From Candidatus Kerfeldbacteria bacterium (GTDB lineage Bacteria > Patescibacteriota > Patescibacteriia > UBA9570 > XYC2-FULL-38-9): a DNA stretch of 34,160 bases. The stretch covers positions 1 through 34,160 of the forward strand of contig JAHBAR020000042.1 of the NCBI GenBank assembly GCA_018500015.2, in the 5' to 3' direction. A program made the position numbers and the translations under genes. Numbering within the stretch: the first letter of the stretch is position 1; every line of letters begins with the position of its first letter. The notes below the pieces were generated by a model, which made no database searches, had not been told where the DNA came from, and saw only the letters and a list, made by a program, of their open reading frames with translations. Shown here one piece after another: positions 1 to 8,706 of the stretch.

Positions 1-2
1 CA

Positions 3-2717
3 AAGCAATTTGGATTTCCGCTCATGATTCGGTCAGCTTTTTCGCTTGGCGGAAAAGGGAGCGGGGTTATTCATTCTATAGAAGAGCTGCGTGAGCGTTT
101 AGATGAAGCGTTTGCTTCTGTCCCGCAGGTATTGATTGAAGAGTATCTTGGTGGCTGGAAGGAGATTGAGTATGAGGTTGTGCGCGACAATAACGACAAC
201 TGCGTCACCGTGTGCAACATGGAGAATATGGATCCGATGGGCATTCACACCGGCGAAAGTATTGTGATCGCTCCATCGCAAACACTGACGAACGCTGAGT
301 ACCATCATTTGCGCAATATTGCTATTAAAACCATCCGTCATCTGGGTATTATTGGTGAATGCAATATTCAATATTCGCTTAATCCAAAAACATCGGAGTA
401 CCGCGTCATCGAAGTCAATGCTCGTTTGTCTCGCTCGTCTGCCCTTGCATCGAAGGCAACGGGCTATCCTCTTGCATGGGTTGCGGCAAAATTAGCGCTC
501 GGGTATCGCATGAATGAAATTCGCAATAAGATGACTGGTGTAACACAAGCATTTTTTGAACCTGCGCTTGATTATGTAGCGATTAAAATGCCGCGCTGGG
601 ACCTGACAAAATTCAAAGCAGCAAATCGTCGCATTGGTTCTGAGATGAAGAGTGTTGGGGAGGTCATGGCACTCGGACGAACATTTGAAGAGGCCATTCA
701 AAAAGCAGCGCGCATGGTGAGCGTTGGCGCGCAAGGCGTTATTGCACCACAGATTGCGATTGAGAATATTGACGACGAGCTTGAGCACCCAACAGACCGT
801 CGTTTGTTCGCATTGTCTCGCGCATTTGAACGCGGAGACTCAGTTGACGAGGTGTTTGAAAAAACTAAAATTACACCATGGTTTTTACATCGCATCAAAC
901 GTATCACTGATTTAAAGAGGCAGATCGAAAAAACAAAAACATTCTCAAAAGAGTTGTTACGAGAGGCAAAAGAAGCTGGTTTTTCTGACATACAAATTGC
1001 GCAGTTCCGCAAAACGACCCACGAAAAAATTCGCATACAGCGTAAGAAGCATCATGTCACCCCTGTCATCAAACAGATCGACACACTCGCTGGTGAATTT
1101 CCCGCGCAAACAAACTATCTCTACTGCACGTATTATGGTTCTGTTTCTGATATAGAGCCTTCACAAAACAGCATGATGGTGCTTGGCAGTGGTCCATATC
1201 GTATTGGCTCCTCTGTAGAATTTGATTGGTGTGGTGTCCAAGCTGTGCACACTGCAAAGCAAAAAGGGTTTTCGACGATCATGCTTAATTGTAATCCTGA
1301 AACGGTCTCGACAGATTTTGATATGTGTGATCGTTTGTATTTTGACGAACTCACACTCGAGCGTGTTCTTGATATTGTTGATTACGAAAAGCCTGAAGGT
1401 GTGAATGTGTCCATGGGTGGACAAACGCCAAACACACTCGCGCTCCCTCTGCACAAGCATGGAGTGAAGCTTCTCGGAACATCTGCAGAAAGCATTGATC
1501 GCGCAGAAGATCGTAATAAATTTTCACGACTGTGCGATGAGCTTGGTGTTGAGCAGCCTGAATGGAAAGAGCTTACAACAATGAAAGATGCTGAGAAATT
1601 CGCAGATCGCGTTGGATACCCAGTGCTTATTCGTCCTTCGTATGTGCTCTCAGGTGCTGCGATGAATATTGTTACTTCGCAAGAGCACCTCAAAGCGTAC
1701 CTAGAAGAAGCAGCTGCTGTATCTGCTGAACATCCCGTGGTCATTTCCAAGTTTATCGAAGGTGCCAAGGAAATTGAGGTCGATGGTGTCGCACAAAACG
1801 GCAAGTTGGTCATGTACGCTTTTTCAGAACACATTGAAAATGCTGGTATTCACTCTGGTGACGCAACTGTTGTGCTGCCTCCTCAGAAATCATACTTAGA
1901 AACAATTCGTCAAATAAAAAAACGTACGCGTGCCATTGTAAAAAAACTTCACATTACAGGGCCATTTAATATACAATTTCTCGCACGTTCAAATAAGTTG
2001 CGCGTCATTGAGTTAAACTTACGCGCATCACGCAGCTTTCCCTTTGTGTCGAAGGTGACCAAATATAACTTTGTCGACATCGCAACGCGTGCAATGCTTG
2101 GCGAAGATGTCTCTGGTTCGTACAACACTCTCGATCTTGATTATGTTGCTGTGAAGGCACCGCAATTTTCATATTCGCGTATCAAAGGTGCTGATCCAGT
2201 GCTTCATGTAGAAATGGGTTCTACGGGTGAAGTTGCGTGCTTTGGTGCAGATATGCACGAGGCATTGCTCAAAGCACTTGTAGCTTCAGATGTGCGTATG
2301 CCGAAGAAAAATATACTGGTTTCAATTGGTAAAGATGAAGACAAGGCTGCGCTTACAAAATATATTCGGATGTTGTCGGATCTTGGATATACCTTGTATG
2401 CTACAGAGCACACTGCAGACTTCTTAGAAAAAAATGAAGTTCGTGTGAAACGCATATACAAAGTATCCGATAAAAAATCTCCAAATGTGTTGGAGTATAT
2501 GAACGCAGGCAAAATTGACTGTATCATTAATATTCCGCGCTCCTATACGCGCGTTGCTGCAAGTGATGGATATGTGATTCGTAGAACAGCAATTGATCGC
2601 AATATCACTCTCTTTTCAAATGTTCAGCTTGTAAAAGAGTTTATTGTGGGATTGCAACTCTTGCAACAAGGAAAAATTCAGCTTTCAATTAAGGCATGGG
2701 ACGAATATGAAAAATAA
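3..2717 (+). CDS. carB: Carbamoyl-phosphate synthase large subunit (5' end outside window)
   Basis: Makes carbamoyl phosphate from bicarbonate, ATP and glutamine-derived ammonia, the first step of pyrimidine synthesis. The reading frame is open from the window edge: codons before the ATG at 24 encode KQFGFPL, which continues the first ATP-grasp domain. The ATG at 24 is therefore internal, and roughly 170 N-terminal residues are missing compared with the usual length of about 1070. Visible in order are the rest of the first ATP-grasp half, the oligomerisation region, the second ATP-grasp half (GSGPYRIGSSVEFDWC, NPETVSTDFD, NAGIHSGDA) and a C-terminal MGS-like allosteric domain (from about residue 770 of the ORF). 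The GSGxYRIGSSVEFDWC and EFPAxTNYLY segments match the CAD/Bacteroidetes type better than E. coli CarB (GGGPNRIGQGIEFDYC), judged from memory. The stop overlaps the pyrB start by 11 nt. carA is presumably upstream of the window. Confidence 0.96.
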   Translation, partial: KQFGFPLMIRSAFSLGGKGSGVIHSIEELRERLDEAFASVPQVLIEEYLGGWKEIEYEVVRDNNDNCVTVCNMENMDPMGIHTGESIVIAPSQTLTNAEYHHLRNIAIKTIRHLGIIGECNIQYSLNPKTSEYRVIEVNARLSRSSALASKATGYPLAWVAAKLALGYRMNEIRNKMTGVTQAFFEPALDYVAIKMPRWDLTKFKAANRRIGSEMKSVGEVMALGRTFEEAIQKAARMVSVGAQGVIAPQIAIENIDDELEHPTDRRLFALSRAFERGDSVDEVFEKTKITPWFLHRIKRITDLKRQIEKTKTFSKELLREAKEAGFSDIQIAQFRKTTHEKIRIQRKKHHVTPVIKQIDTLAGEFPAQTNYLYCTYYGSVSDIEPSQNSMMVLGSGPYRIGSSVEFDWCGVQAVHTAKQKGFSTIMLNCNPETVSTDFDMCDRLYFDELTLERVLDIVDYEKPEGVNVSMGGQTPNTLALPLHKHGVKLLGTSAESIDRAEDRNKFSRLCDELGVEQPEWKELTTMKDAEKFADRVGYPVLIRPSYVLSGAAMNIVTSQEHLKAYLEEAAAVSAEHPVVISKFIEGAKEIEVDGVAQNGKLVMYAFSEHIENAGIHSGDATVVLPPQKSYLETIRQIKKRTRAIVKKLHITGPFNIQFLARSNKLRVIELNLRASRSFPFVSKVTKYNFVDIATRAMLGEDVSGSYNTLDLDYVAVKAPQFSYSRIKGADPVLHVEMGSTGEVACFGADMHEALLKALVASDVRMPKKNILVSIGKDEDKAALTKYIRMLSDLGYTLYATEHTADFLEKNEVRVKRIYKVSDKKSPNVLEYMNAGKIDCIINIPRSYTRVAASDGYVIRRTAIDRNITLFSNVQLVKEFIVGLQLLQQGKIQLSIKAWDEYEK

Positions 2718-3633
2718 TACGTTTAGCGACATTCTTGGAATCGAACAATTTTCCGCACAAGATTTACTCTCGATTATTGATCGTGCACGTCTTTTTACAG
2801 AAAAAGGAATCCCATCAGACGTGCTGCGTGGCGCTGTTGTGGGTCCTCTCTTTTTTGAACCCTCAACACGCACGCGATTGTCATTTGAAGCTGCTGTACA
2901 CAGACTTGGTGGGTCGGTAATAGGTTTTGAAAACACAGAGTCGACTTCAATTACAAAGGGAGAAACTTTTGAAGACACCATTCGTATGGTTGATGGATAT
3001 GTTGATTTTCTTGTTGTACGCCATCCAGAAGCGGGCGCAGCACAGCGTGCAGCATCTGTTGCCGAGCATGCTGTGATTAATGCTGGAGATGGCGCACATG
3101 AGCATCCTACGCAGAGTTTGCTTGATCTCTTTACGATTGCGCAGAGTCAGGGCTCTCTTGAGAAGCCGCTCAAAATTGCTTTTGTCGGTGATTTAAAATA
3201 TGGTCGTGTACCGCACTCTGATGCTAAAGCTCTCGCGCTATTTTCAAACATCGAACAGTATTGGGTTGCTCCAGATGCGCTACGCATGCCTGATGATGTG
3301 CGCGCGTATGTTCAATCGAAAGGAGTAACGGTTGTTGAAACAGCTGATGTAGCAAATGTATTACCTGAGGCAGATATTGTGGTGATGACACGAGTTCAAA
3401 AGGAACGTTTTGCTGATGTTGCCGAATATGAGAAAGTGAAAGATGTGTATATCCTCACCCCTGAAATGTGTATGAGTATAAAAAAGAGTATGCGTATTTT
3501 ACATCCTCTTCCTCGTCGATACGAAATTCCAGAGAGTATTGATGCGCTACCTCAAGCATATTACTTTCAACAAGCGCGTTTTGGTGTCCCTGTTCGCGCA
3601 GCCCTTCTTTCTCTCATCGTTGAGAATCAATAG
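2707..3633 (+). CDS. pyrB: Aspartate carbamoyltransferase catalytic subunit
   Basis: Condenses carbamoyl phosphate with aspartate to give N-carbamoylaspartate. The protein is 308 aa, normal for a catalytic chain. The carbamoyl-phosphate site is clear: STRTR at residues 53-57, the 80s-loop lysine in SITKGET (about K84), HPTQ at 133-136, GDLKYGR and the HPLPR loop. The ORF track starts at 2644, but that extension lies inside carB and has no family similarity. The ATG at 2707 gives MKNNTFSDI, a typical N-terminus, and overlaps the carB stop by 11 nt, which suggests translational coupling. No pyrI regulatory subunit follows, so it is probably an unregulated trimer; that last point is inference. 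Confidence 0.96.
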   Translation: MKNNTFSDILGIEQFSAQDLLSIIDRARLFTEKGIPSDVLRGAVVGPLFFEPSTRTRLSFEAAVHRLGGSVIGFENTESTSITKGETFEDTIRMVDGYVDFLVVRHPEAGAAQRAASVAEHAVINAGDGAHEHPTQSLLDLFTIAQSQGSLEKPLKIAFVGDLKYGRVPHSDAKALALFSNIEQYWVAPDALRMPDDVRAYVQSKGVTVVETADVANVLPEADIVVMTRVQKERFADVAEYEKVKDVYILTPEMCMSIKKSMRILHPLPRRYEIPESIDALPQAYYFQQARFGVPVRAALLSLIVENQ

Positions 3634-3634
3634 T

Positions 3635-4906
3635 ATGTTTGTTATTCGCCAAGCTGCCATTCCTGAAGTAGGAGAGTCCGATATTGTCATTGATCACGGC
3701 CACATCGTTGAGGTTGTTGAGCATTATGATGGCGATTATGAGAGTGAATACAACGCAAAGGGGCTGTTTGCATTTCCTGGTGGTATAGATATGCATGTAC
3801 ATTTTCGTATTCCTGGAAATCCTGAAAAAGAAAATTGGGTGAGCGGATCTCGCGTTGCACTCGCAGCTGGATACACAACGGTGTGTGACATGCCAAACAC
3901 AACCCCCGCAACGATTTCAGTGCGTGCTGTAGAAGAAAAAAAAGCGCTTATTCAACGTGATGCAAAAGTGCGCGCTGAACTCTATATTGGTGCTACGAGT
4001 GATAATCTTGACGAAATAATCGCGGCACAAGATATGGTGTGCGGAGTAAAAGTATATTACGGTACATCTACGGGCAATCTAACAATGAATGATCCTGAAG
4101 CTTTGCGTGAATTATTTGAAGCACGTTTACGTGTTCCGATTGTCATTCATGCTGAAGATGATGCATGCATTGAAAAGCATGCGCAAGAACTTGCTACATA
4201 CTCAGGTGTAGACAAGCACAGTAAAGTGCGCGATAAAGACGCAGCAATTACAGCTGTGCGAGATATTATCGCTTTGATCAAGGAAACGGGGGCGACGAAC
4301 GTGCATATTACGCATGTAACAACCGCAGAGGAAATAGCGCTCATCCAACAAGCGCAAAATGAAGGTGTGCACATTACGTGTGATGTGGCGCCGCATCATC
4401 TAACATTTACAATAGATGACTACGAGAGATTACATGGACAACTACAGGTGAATCCTCCAGTACGCACGCATGAAGATGTAGAGGCGTTATGGCAAGGTAT
4501 TCGTGCGGGGGTGGTGTCATGCATTGCGAGCGATCACGCACCACATACGCTGAAAGAAAAAAAATCAGACCACGCACCGTCGGGGATTCCCAGTTTGCAT
4601 GTAGAGCTGCTTTTGTTGCTTGAGCATGCATCATCAGATTTTTCATACGCCGATATTATGCATCTTACCTCAACATTCCCAGCACAACTGCTCGGCTTCA
4701 CAGATCGTGGTGCAATAGAAAAAGGGAAGAGAGCTGATATTACGCTTATTGATCCGGCAATTCACACATCTATCACAAAAGAAAATATGCATTCTGCGTG
4801 CGGATGGTCGCCTTGGAAAGGTAAGACATTCTCTCATTCGATTGCTGCAACCTTTGTTGATGGACAACTTTTCTACGAACGTGGACATTTCACCTATGAT
4901 ATATAG
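3635..4906 (+). CDS. pyrC: Dihydroorotase (type I, amidohydrolase superfamily)
   Basis: Cyclises N-carbamoylaspartate to dihydroorotate. The protein is 423 aa, the long type I/AllB-like class rather than the E. coli-type PyrC of about 345 aa. Metal-centre residues are present: H54 and H56 in DMHVHF, the carbamylated-lysine candidate K139 in GVKVYYG, H172 in IHAEDD, H224/H227 in HITHVTT and D300 in SDHAPH. All active-site groups are intact, so it should be catalytic rather than a structural pseudo-DHOase. The chosen ATG lies 1 nt after the pyrB stop; the upstream extension in the ORF track is a pyrB shadow. Its stop overlaps the pyrD start by 11 nt. Confidence 0.95.
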   Translation: MFVIRQAAIPEVGESDIVIDHGHIVEVVEHYDGDYESEYNAKGLFAFPGGIDMHVHFRIPGNPEKENWVSGSRVALAAGYTTVCDMPNTTPATISVRAVEEKKALIQRDAKVRAELYIGATSDNLDEIIAAQDMVCGVKVYYGTSTGNLTMNDPEALRELFEARLRVPIVIHAEDDACIEKHAQELATYSGVDKHSKVRDKDAAITAVRDIIALIKETGATNVHITHVTTAEEIALIQQAQNEGVHITCDVAPHHLTFTIDDYERLHGQLQVNPPVRTHEDVEALWQGIRAGVVSCIASDHAPHTLKEKKSDHAPSGIPSLHVELLLLLEHASSDFSYADIMHLTSTFPAQLLGFTDRGAIEKGKRADITLIDPAIHTSITKENMHSACGWSPWKGKTFSHSIAATFVDGQLFYERGHFTYDI

Positions 4907-5993
4907 ATTGCTTCGAAAAATTTTATTTAAGGTTGACGCAGAGCGCATTCACAGCATTATGCATACTATTGGTGCCTTTCTTTCTTCTTATCAGATTGTT
5001 TGGCGCACTGCAGCTTTTTTTTACCGTCGATATATGCCATCATTACGTTCAACAGTTGCTGGTATCACTTTCGAAAGTCCGGTTGGTTTGGCTGCAGGTT
5101 TTGATAAACCGGGAGAACTTATAGATATGATGTACGGACTTGACTTTGGTTTTACAGAAGTTGGCACTGTGACACCGCGTCCACAAGCGGGTAATCCACA
5201 ACCTCGATTATTTCGTCTGCAACAAGATCGAGCAATTCTCAATCGTATGGGGTTTAATAATGATGGGGTTGAGCGTTTTGTAAGCGCACTTAAAAAACGT
5301 AAAAGTCCAATCATTGTTGGCGGTAATATCGGTAAAAATAAAGATACAGATGTATCTATTGCAGAGATAGACTACCGTGCATGCGCTCAGGCTATCGCTC
5401 CGTTTGTCGATTATATTACTATTAATGTGAGCTCTCCAAACACGCCGGGGTTACGTAGTTTGCAGAATGCAACAGAGCTTCGGCGTATTATTGTGGCGGT
5501 GATGGATCAAGTACACACATCCAAAAGACGTTTGCCTGTCTTTTTAAAGATCGCTCCTGATATTACAGATGAACTTCTAAGAGATATTCTACATGTGGTG
5601 AATGAAACACATTGCAATGGATTGATTGTGTCTAACACTACTATTTCTCGCGAAGGATTGCATACCGATGTTGCTGATGTCCGGGCATTGGGCGACGGAG
5701 GTATTTCAGGCGCGCCGGTTCATGCTCGTGCAGTTCAACTTGTTTCTCGGTGTTATAGGCTCACGAATGGCGCACTTCCTATTATTGGCGTTGGCGGCAT
5801 TTTTACTGCTGATGATGCGTATGAACTTATTTGTGCCGGTGCCTCTTTGGTGCAGCTCTATACTGGACTCATTTATGAGGGGCCGAGTGTTGCCTATCGT
5901 ATAAATCGAGGCCTAGATCGACTGCTTCGTAGAGATGGTTTTACCTCTATTACACAAGCCGTTGGAAGCAGCTATAAAAACAGTGTACAATAA
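4896..5993 (+). CDS. pyrD: Dihydroorotate dehydrogenase, class 2 (quinone-type)
   Basis: FMN enzyme oxidising dihydroorotate to orotate. The 365-aa protein has the N-terminal amphipathic helical extension of class 2 enzymes (MIYRLLRKILFKVDAERIH), which sits on the membrane face and forms the quinone tunnel. Core motifs are GLAAGFDKPGE, NRMGFNNDG, NVSSPNTPGLR and IIGVGGI. The catalytic base region reads SSPNTPGLR (serine), as in class 2, not the cysteine of class 1. The ATG at 4896 was chosen because it begins the extension and overlaps the pyrC stop by 11 nt, repeating the carB/pyrB arrangement. No pyrK-like partner is seen. Quinone use is inferred from the family; no quinone pathway or respiratory gene is visible in this window. 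Confidence 0.95.
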   Translation: MIYRLLRKILFKVDAERIHSIMHTIGAFLSSYQIVWRTAAFFYRRYMPSLRSTVAGITFESPVGLAAGFDKPGELIDMMYGLDFGFTEVGTVTPRPQAGNPQPRLFRLQQDRAILNRMGFNNDGVERFVSALKKRKSPIIVGGNIGKNKDTDVSIAEIDYRACAQAIAPFVDYITINVSSPNTPGLRSLQNATELRRIIVAVMDQVHTSKRRLPVFLKIAPDITDELLRDILHVVNETHCNGLIVSNTTISREGLHTDVADVRALGDGGISGAPVHARAVQLVSRCYRLTNGALPIIGVGGIFTADDAYELICAGASLVQLYTGLIYEGPSVAYRINRGLDRLLRRDGFTSITQAVGSSYKNSVQ

Positions 5994-5998
5994 CACAT

Positions 5999-6640
5999 AT
6001 GAGAGAACATGATATTGCAAAAATTTTACTCGACATTCATGCAGTTATGCTCAATGTCGATGAGCCATTTCGTTATACTTCGGGTATCCTCAGCCCAATA
6101 TATTGTGACAATCGTTTGTTGATTTCATATCCACAAAAACGCGATGCTGTGATCTCCAGCTTTTTGGATCTCATGGATGAAAAAGAGTTGGATTATGATG
6201 TTGTTGGCGGAATCGCAACAGCTGGAATTCCTCATGCGGCAATTATTGCTGATCGCTTAGACTCGCCGATGATCTATATTCGCAACAAACCAAAAGAGCA
6301 CGGACGCAAAAATTTGATTGAAGGTCATCTTGAAGAAGGTGCTCATGTCTTGCTGGTTGAAGATCTTATCAGTACCGGTGGAAGCTCGCTCAAAGCCGCT
6401 GAAGGTGTGCGCGAAGAAGGTGGAGTAGTCATGGATTGTCTTGCCATTTTTAGCTATCAGATGAAAGCGGCTCAAGATGCATTTGCAGAAGCGCATGTGC
6501 GTTTACATACGTTGACCAATTTTACTGCATTGGTTGAAGTAGCGCGCGATGAAAAAATTATTCGTGAAGAAGATGTGGCAAAAATTTTAGAATGGAATCA
6601 GAATCCTTCAGAATGGGGAAAGAAGCATGGGTATGAGTAG
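5999..6640 (+). CDS. pyrE: Orotate phosphoribosyltransferase
   Basis: Transfers the phosphoribosyl group of PRPP to orotate to make OMP. The protein is 213 aa, normal for bacterial OPRT. The type I PRTase PRPP-binding motif VLLVEDLISTGGSS lies near residues 117-130 and the flexible loop (RNKPKEHGRKN) near 96-106. It begins 5 nt after the pyrD stop with no recognisable SD. Its last codons overlap the pyrF start (about 14 nt), the same order as the two domains of animal UMP synthase, although here they are separate polypeptides. The PRPP is probably supplied by the prs gene at 25453. Confidence 0.95.
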   Translation: MREHDIAKILLDIHAVMLNVDEPFRYTSGILSPIYCDNRLLISYPQKRDAVISSFLDLMDEKELDYDVVGGIATAGIPHAAIIADRLDSPMIYIRNKPKEHGRKNLIEGHLEEGAHVLLVEDLISTGGSSLKAAEGVREEGGVVMDCLAIFSYQMKAAQDAFAEAHVRLHTLTNFTALVEVARDEKIIREEDVAKILEWNQNPSEWGKKHGYE

Positions 6641-7406
6641 AGTTTCATACGAAGAAAAATTGAAGCACGCCAAAAACCCGACTGCCCAGCGTTTGCTTTT
6701 GTGTATGCTTGAGAAGCAGACGAACCTCTGTGCTTCTCTTGATGTCGGAAAAATATCCGAAGTGCTTTCAATTTCAGAACAGATTGGCAGCGATGTATGC
6801 ATGGTCAAAATTCATGCAGATGCCCTTTCTGATGTGAGCATAGATGCGCTCCTTACTTTACAAGAGCTTTCCGAGAAAAATAATTTTTTGATCTTTGAAG
6901 ATCGTAAGTTTGCAGATATTGGAAGCACTGTTCGTATGCAATATGCTGAAGGTCCGTATCGCATTGTAGAATGGTCTGATATTACTAATGCACATATTCT
7001 TCCGGGCCCTGGAATTATCGAGGGACTCAGTGAAGTAGGAATGCCACATCATCGAGGGCTTTTGCTTCTCGCTGAAATGAGTTCACACGGTGCGCTCATG
7101 GATGAACAGTATCGAAAGACAGCATACGAATGGGCAGAAAAATATTCAGAATTTGTTATTGGTTTTATTGGTAAGGGCCGTACTGAGGCCCCACAATACT
7201 TGATTATGTGTACGCCTGGAATCCATCTTGAAGCCCTCTCTGATGGCTTGGGGCAACAATACCAATCACCAATAGATGCTATTGCTGCTGGCACAGATGT
7301 GATTATTGTTGGACGCGGGATCTATGGCAGCGGCTCAGCTCAAACAGCCTCTCGTCATTATCGCGAGATAGGTTGGGATGCATACACCCAAGCTATGCGC
7401 GGATAG
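6627..7406 (+). CDS. pyrF: Orotidine 5'-phosphate decarboxylase, eukaryotic URA3/UMPS type
   Basis: Decarboxylates OMP to UMP, the last step of the pathway. The 259-aa barrel carries the catalytic FEDRKFADIG motif at residues 90-99, then ITNAH, LLLLAEMSSHGAL, FVIGFI, LGQQY and a phosphate-binding GTDVIIVGRGIY near the end. The early segment EKQTNLCASLDV and the whole order match yeast Ura3 and the ODC domain of animal UMPS, and differ from typical bacterial group I PyrF (about 230-245 aa). That comparison was made from memory. Two in-frame ATGs exist, at 6627 and 6633. The first has a GGGGAAAG stretch upstream; the second gives MSRVSYEEK, resembling Ura3's MSKATYKE. The 3' end overlaps the convergent miaB end by 14 bp. 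Confidence 0.95.
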   Translation: MGMSRVSYEEKLKHAKNPTAQRLLLCMLEKQTNLCASLDVGKISEVLSISEQIGSDVCMVKIHADALSDVSIDALLTLQELSEKNNFLIFEDRKFADIGSTVRMQYAEGPYRIVEWSDITNAHILPGPGIIEGLSEVGMPHHRGLLLLAEMSSHGALMDEQYRKTAYEWAEKYSEFVIGFIGKGRTEAPQYLIMCTPGIHLEALSDGLGQQYQSPIDAIAAGTDVIIVGRGIYGSGSAQTASRHYREIGWDAYTQAMRG

Positions 7407-8706
7407 GATTTTCGTCTGCAGCAGAAAGATACGTTCCGCTTAAACGCCACGCGTCACAGCTTTCGACGCGAACAAGAACAAAATGACCAATGAGCGATTC
7501 ATCGGTTGATGCAAACTCAATTGATTTTAAACCTTCGGTACGCGCAAGTAGCTTGCCATCTTTACGGCTCGCAGTTTCGACAAGCGCTGGAATTGTTTTT
7601 CCAACAAGCTGTTGATTATTATTGAGTGCGCCAATTTTTAATATATCTGTGAGTACTGTATGACGGCGTTTTTTTTCATCTTTCGCTACTGTATCAGCAA
7701 ATCGTTTTTCCGCGACAACTCCAGGTCGCACTGAATACTGTGCAATAAATGCGATGTCATAATGTGCGCGTTCAACGGCGCGACAAGTATCTGTAAATTG
7801 TTCTTCTGTTTCGTCGCAGAATCCTACAATAATGTCGGTTGACACTGTCATGTCAGGAATAATTTCGCGCGCTAAGTCAAGAATTGTCATGTAATGCTCA
7901 ACAGTGTATCTACGGTTCATTTTTTTGAGCACGTCGTTATTTCCAGATTGCAGTGGAAGGTTAAGGTAGTGGGCGAGCGATGGATGCTTTGCTTGCACTT
8001 CAAGTACCTCGCGCGTCATGTCGCGTGGATGTGGAGAGGTGTAATGTATCCACACACGATGTGGTGCTTTGTCGGCCATTGTACCAACAGCATCAAGGAG
8101 TTGGGCAAACGAAAGTTCTTCACCTTTTTTATCAAGCCCATATGAATTCACATTTTGTCCAAGCAAGGTAATTTGTCGAACTCCGCTTTGAATGAGGGAT
8201 TCAACCTCTTTTAAGATATCTTTTGACGAACGCGATACTTCACGACCGCGCGTATATGGAACAGCGCAGTATGTGCAGAACTTGTCGCAGCCGTTTTGAA
8301 TAGGCACCAGCGCTTTGTATTGGTGTTGGCGTTTTGGCGTGATGTCCCAGAAATGTTCAACAGGTGATGTGCCGTATTCTTTGAGCATGTGTGGCATCTC
8401 TGGAACCTTGTCTAAGGGAACGACCAAATCAAACAACTTTAAGAATTTTTTTTGATCGGCGGCTAGCATACAGCCCGACACGAATGTCGTGACCGTACGG
8501 TTTTTTTTCCATTGGTTCCACTGATGCACTTTGCCATATACACGATCAATGGCAGATTGTCGAATTGAGCACGCAATCACACCAATGAGATCAGCCTCTT
8601 CTTCACTATTCGCCGTGGTATATCCAACCGAAGACAAGACACCAGCAATACGCTCGGCATCTGCTTTGTTCGTTGCGCACCCTAAAGGAAGAAGAAAGTA
8701 CTTCAT
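7393..8706 (-). CDS. miaB: MiaB-like tRNA methylthiotransferase (radical SAM)
   Basis: Probably adds a methylthio group to N6-modified A37 of tRNA. The 437-aa protein has the three-part MiaB layout. The N-terminal UPF0004 domain has cluster cysteines at LGCATN, IACSIR and GCML. The radical SAM domain carries the CDKFCTYC motif (about 140-147) and LLGQNVNSYG. A C-terminal TRAM-like region covers roughly residues 370-430. GCATN replaces the usual GCQMN, so MtaB or another methylthiotransferase subgroup cannot be excluded. Its ATG overlaps the thrS stop as ATGA (4 nt), indicating coupled translation and a shared transcript from the T-box-controlled thrS promoter. Its end overlaps pyrF convergently, and no terminator separates them. 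Confidence 0.88.
   Translation of the reverse strand: MKYFLLPLGCATNKADAERIAGVLSSVGYTTANSEEEADLIGVIACSIRQSAIDRVYGKVHQWNQWKKNRTVTTFVSGCMLAADQKKFLKLFDLVVPLDKVPEMPHMLKEYGTSPVEHFWDITPKRQHQYKALVPIQNGCDKFCTYCAVPYTRGREVSRSSKDILKEVESLIQSGVRQITLLGQNVNSYGLDKKGEELSFAQLLDAVGTMADKAPHRVWIHYTSPHPRDMTREVLEVQAKHPSLAHYLNLPLQSGNNDVLKKMNRRYTVEHYMTILDLAREIIPDMTVSTDIIVGFCDETEEQFTDTCRAVERAHYDIAFIAQYSVRPGVVAEKRFADTVAKDEKKRRHTVLTDILKIGALNNNQQLVGKTIPALVETASRKDGKLLARTEGLKSIEFASTDESLIGHFVLVRVESCDAWRLSGTYLSAADENPIRA

Noticed and set aside
24-2717. ATG at 24 as the true carB start.
   Set aside because: The frame is open to the window edge and encodes conserved ATP-grasp residues before this ATG.
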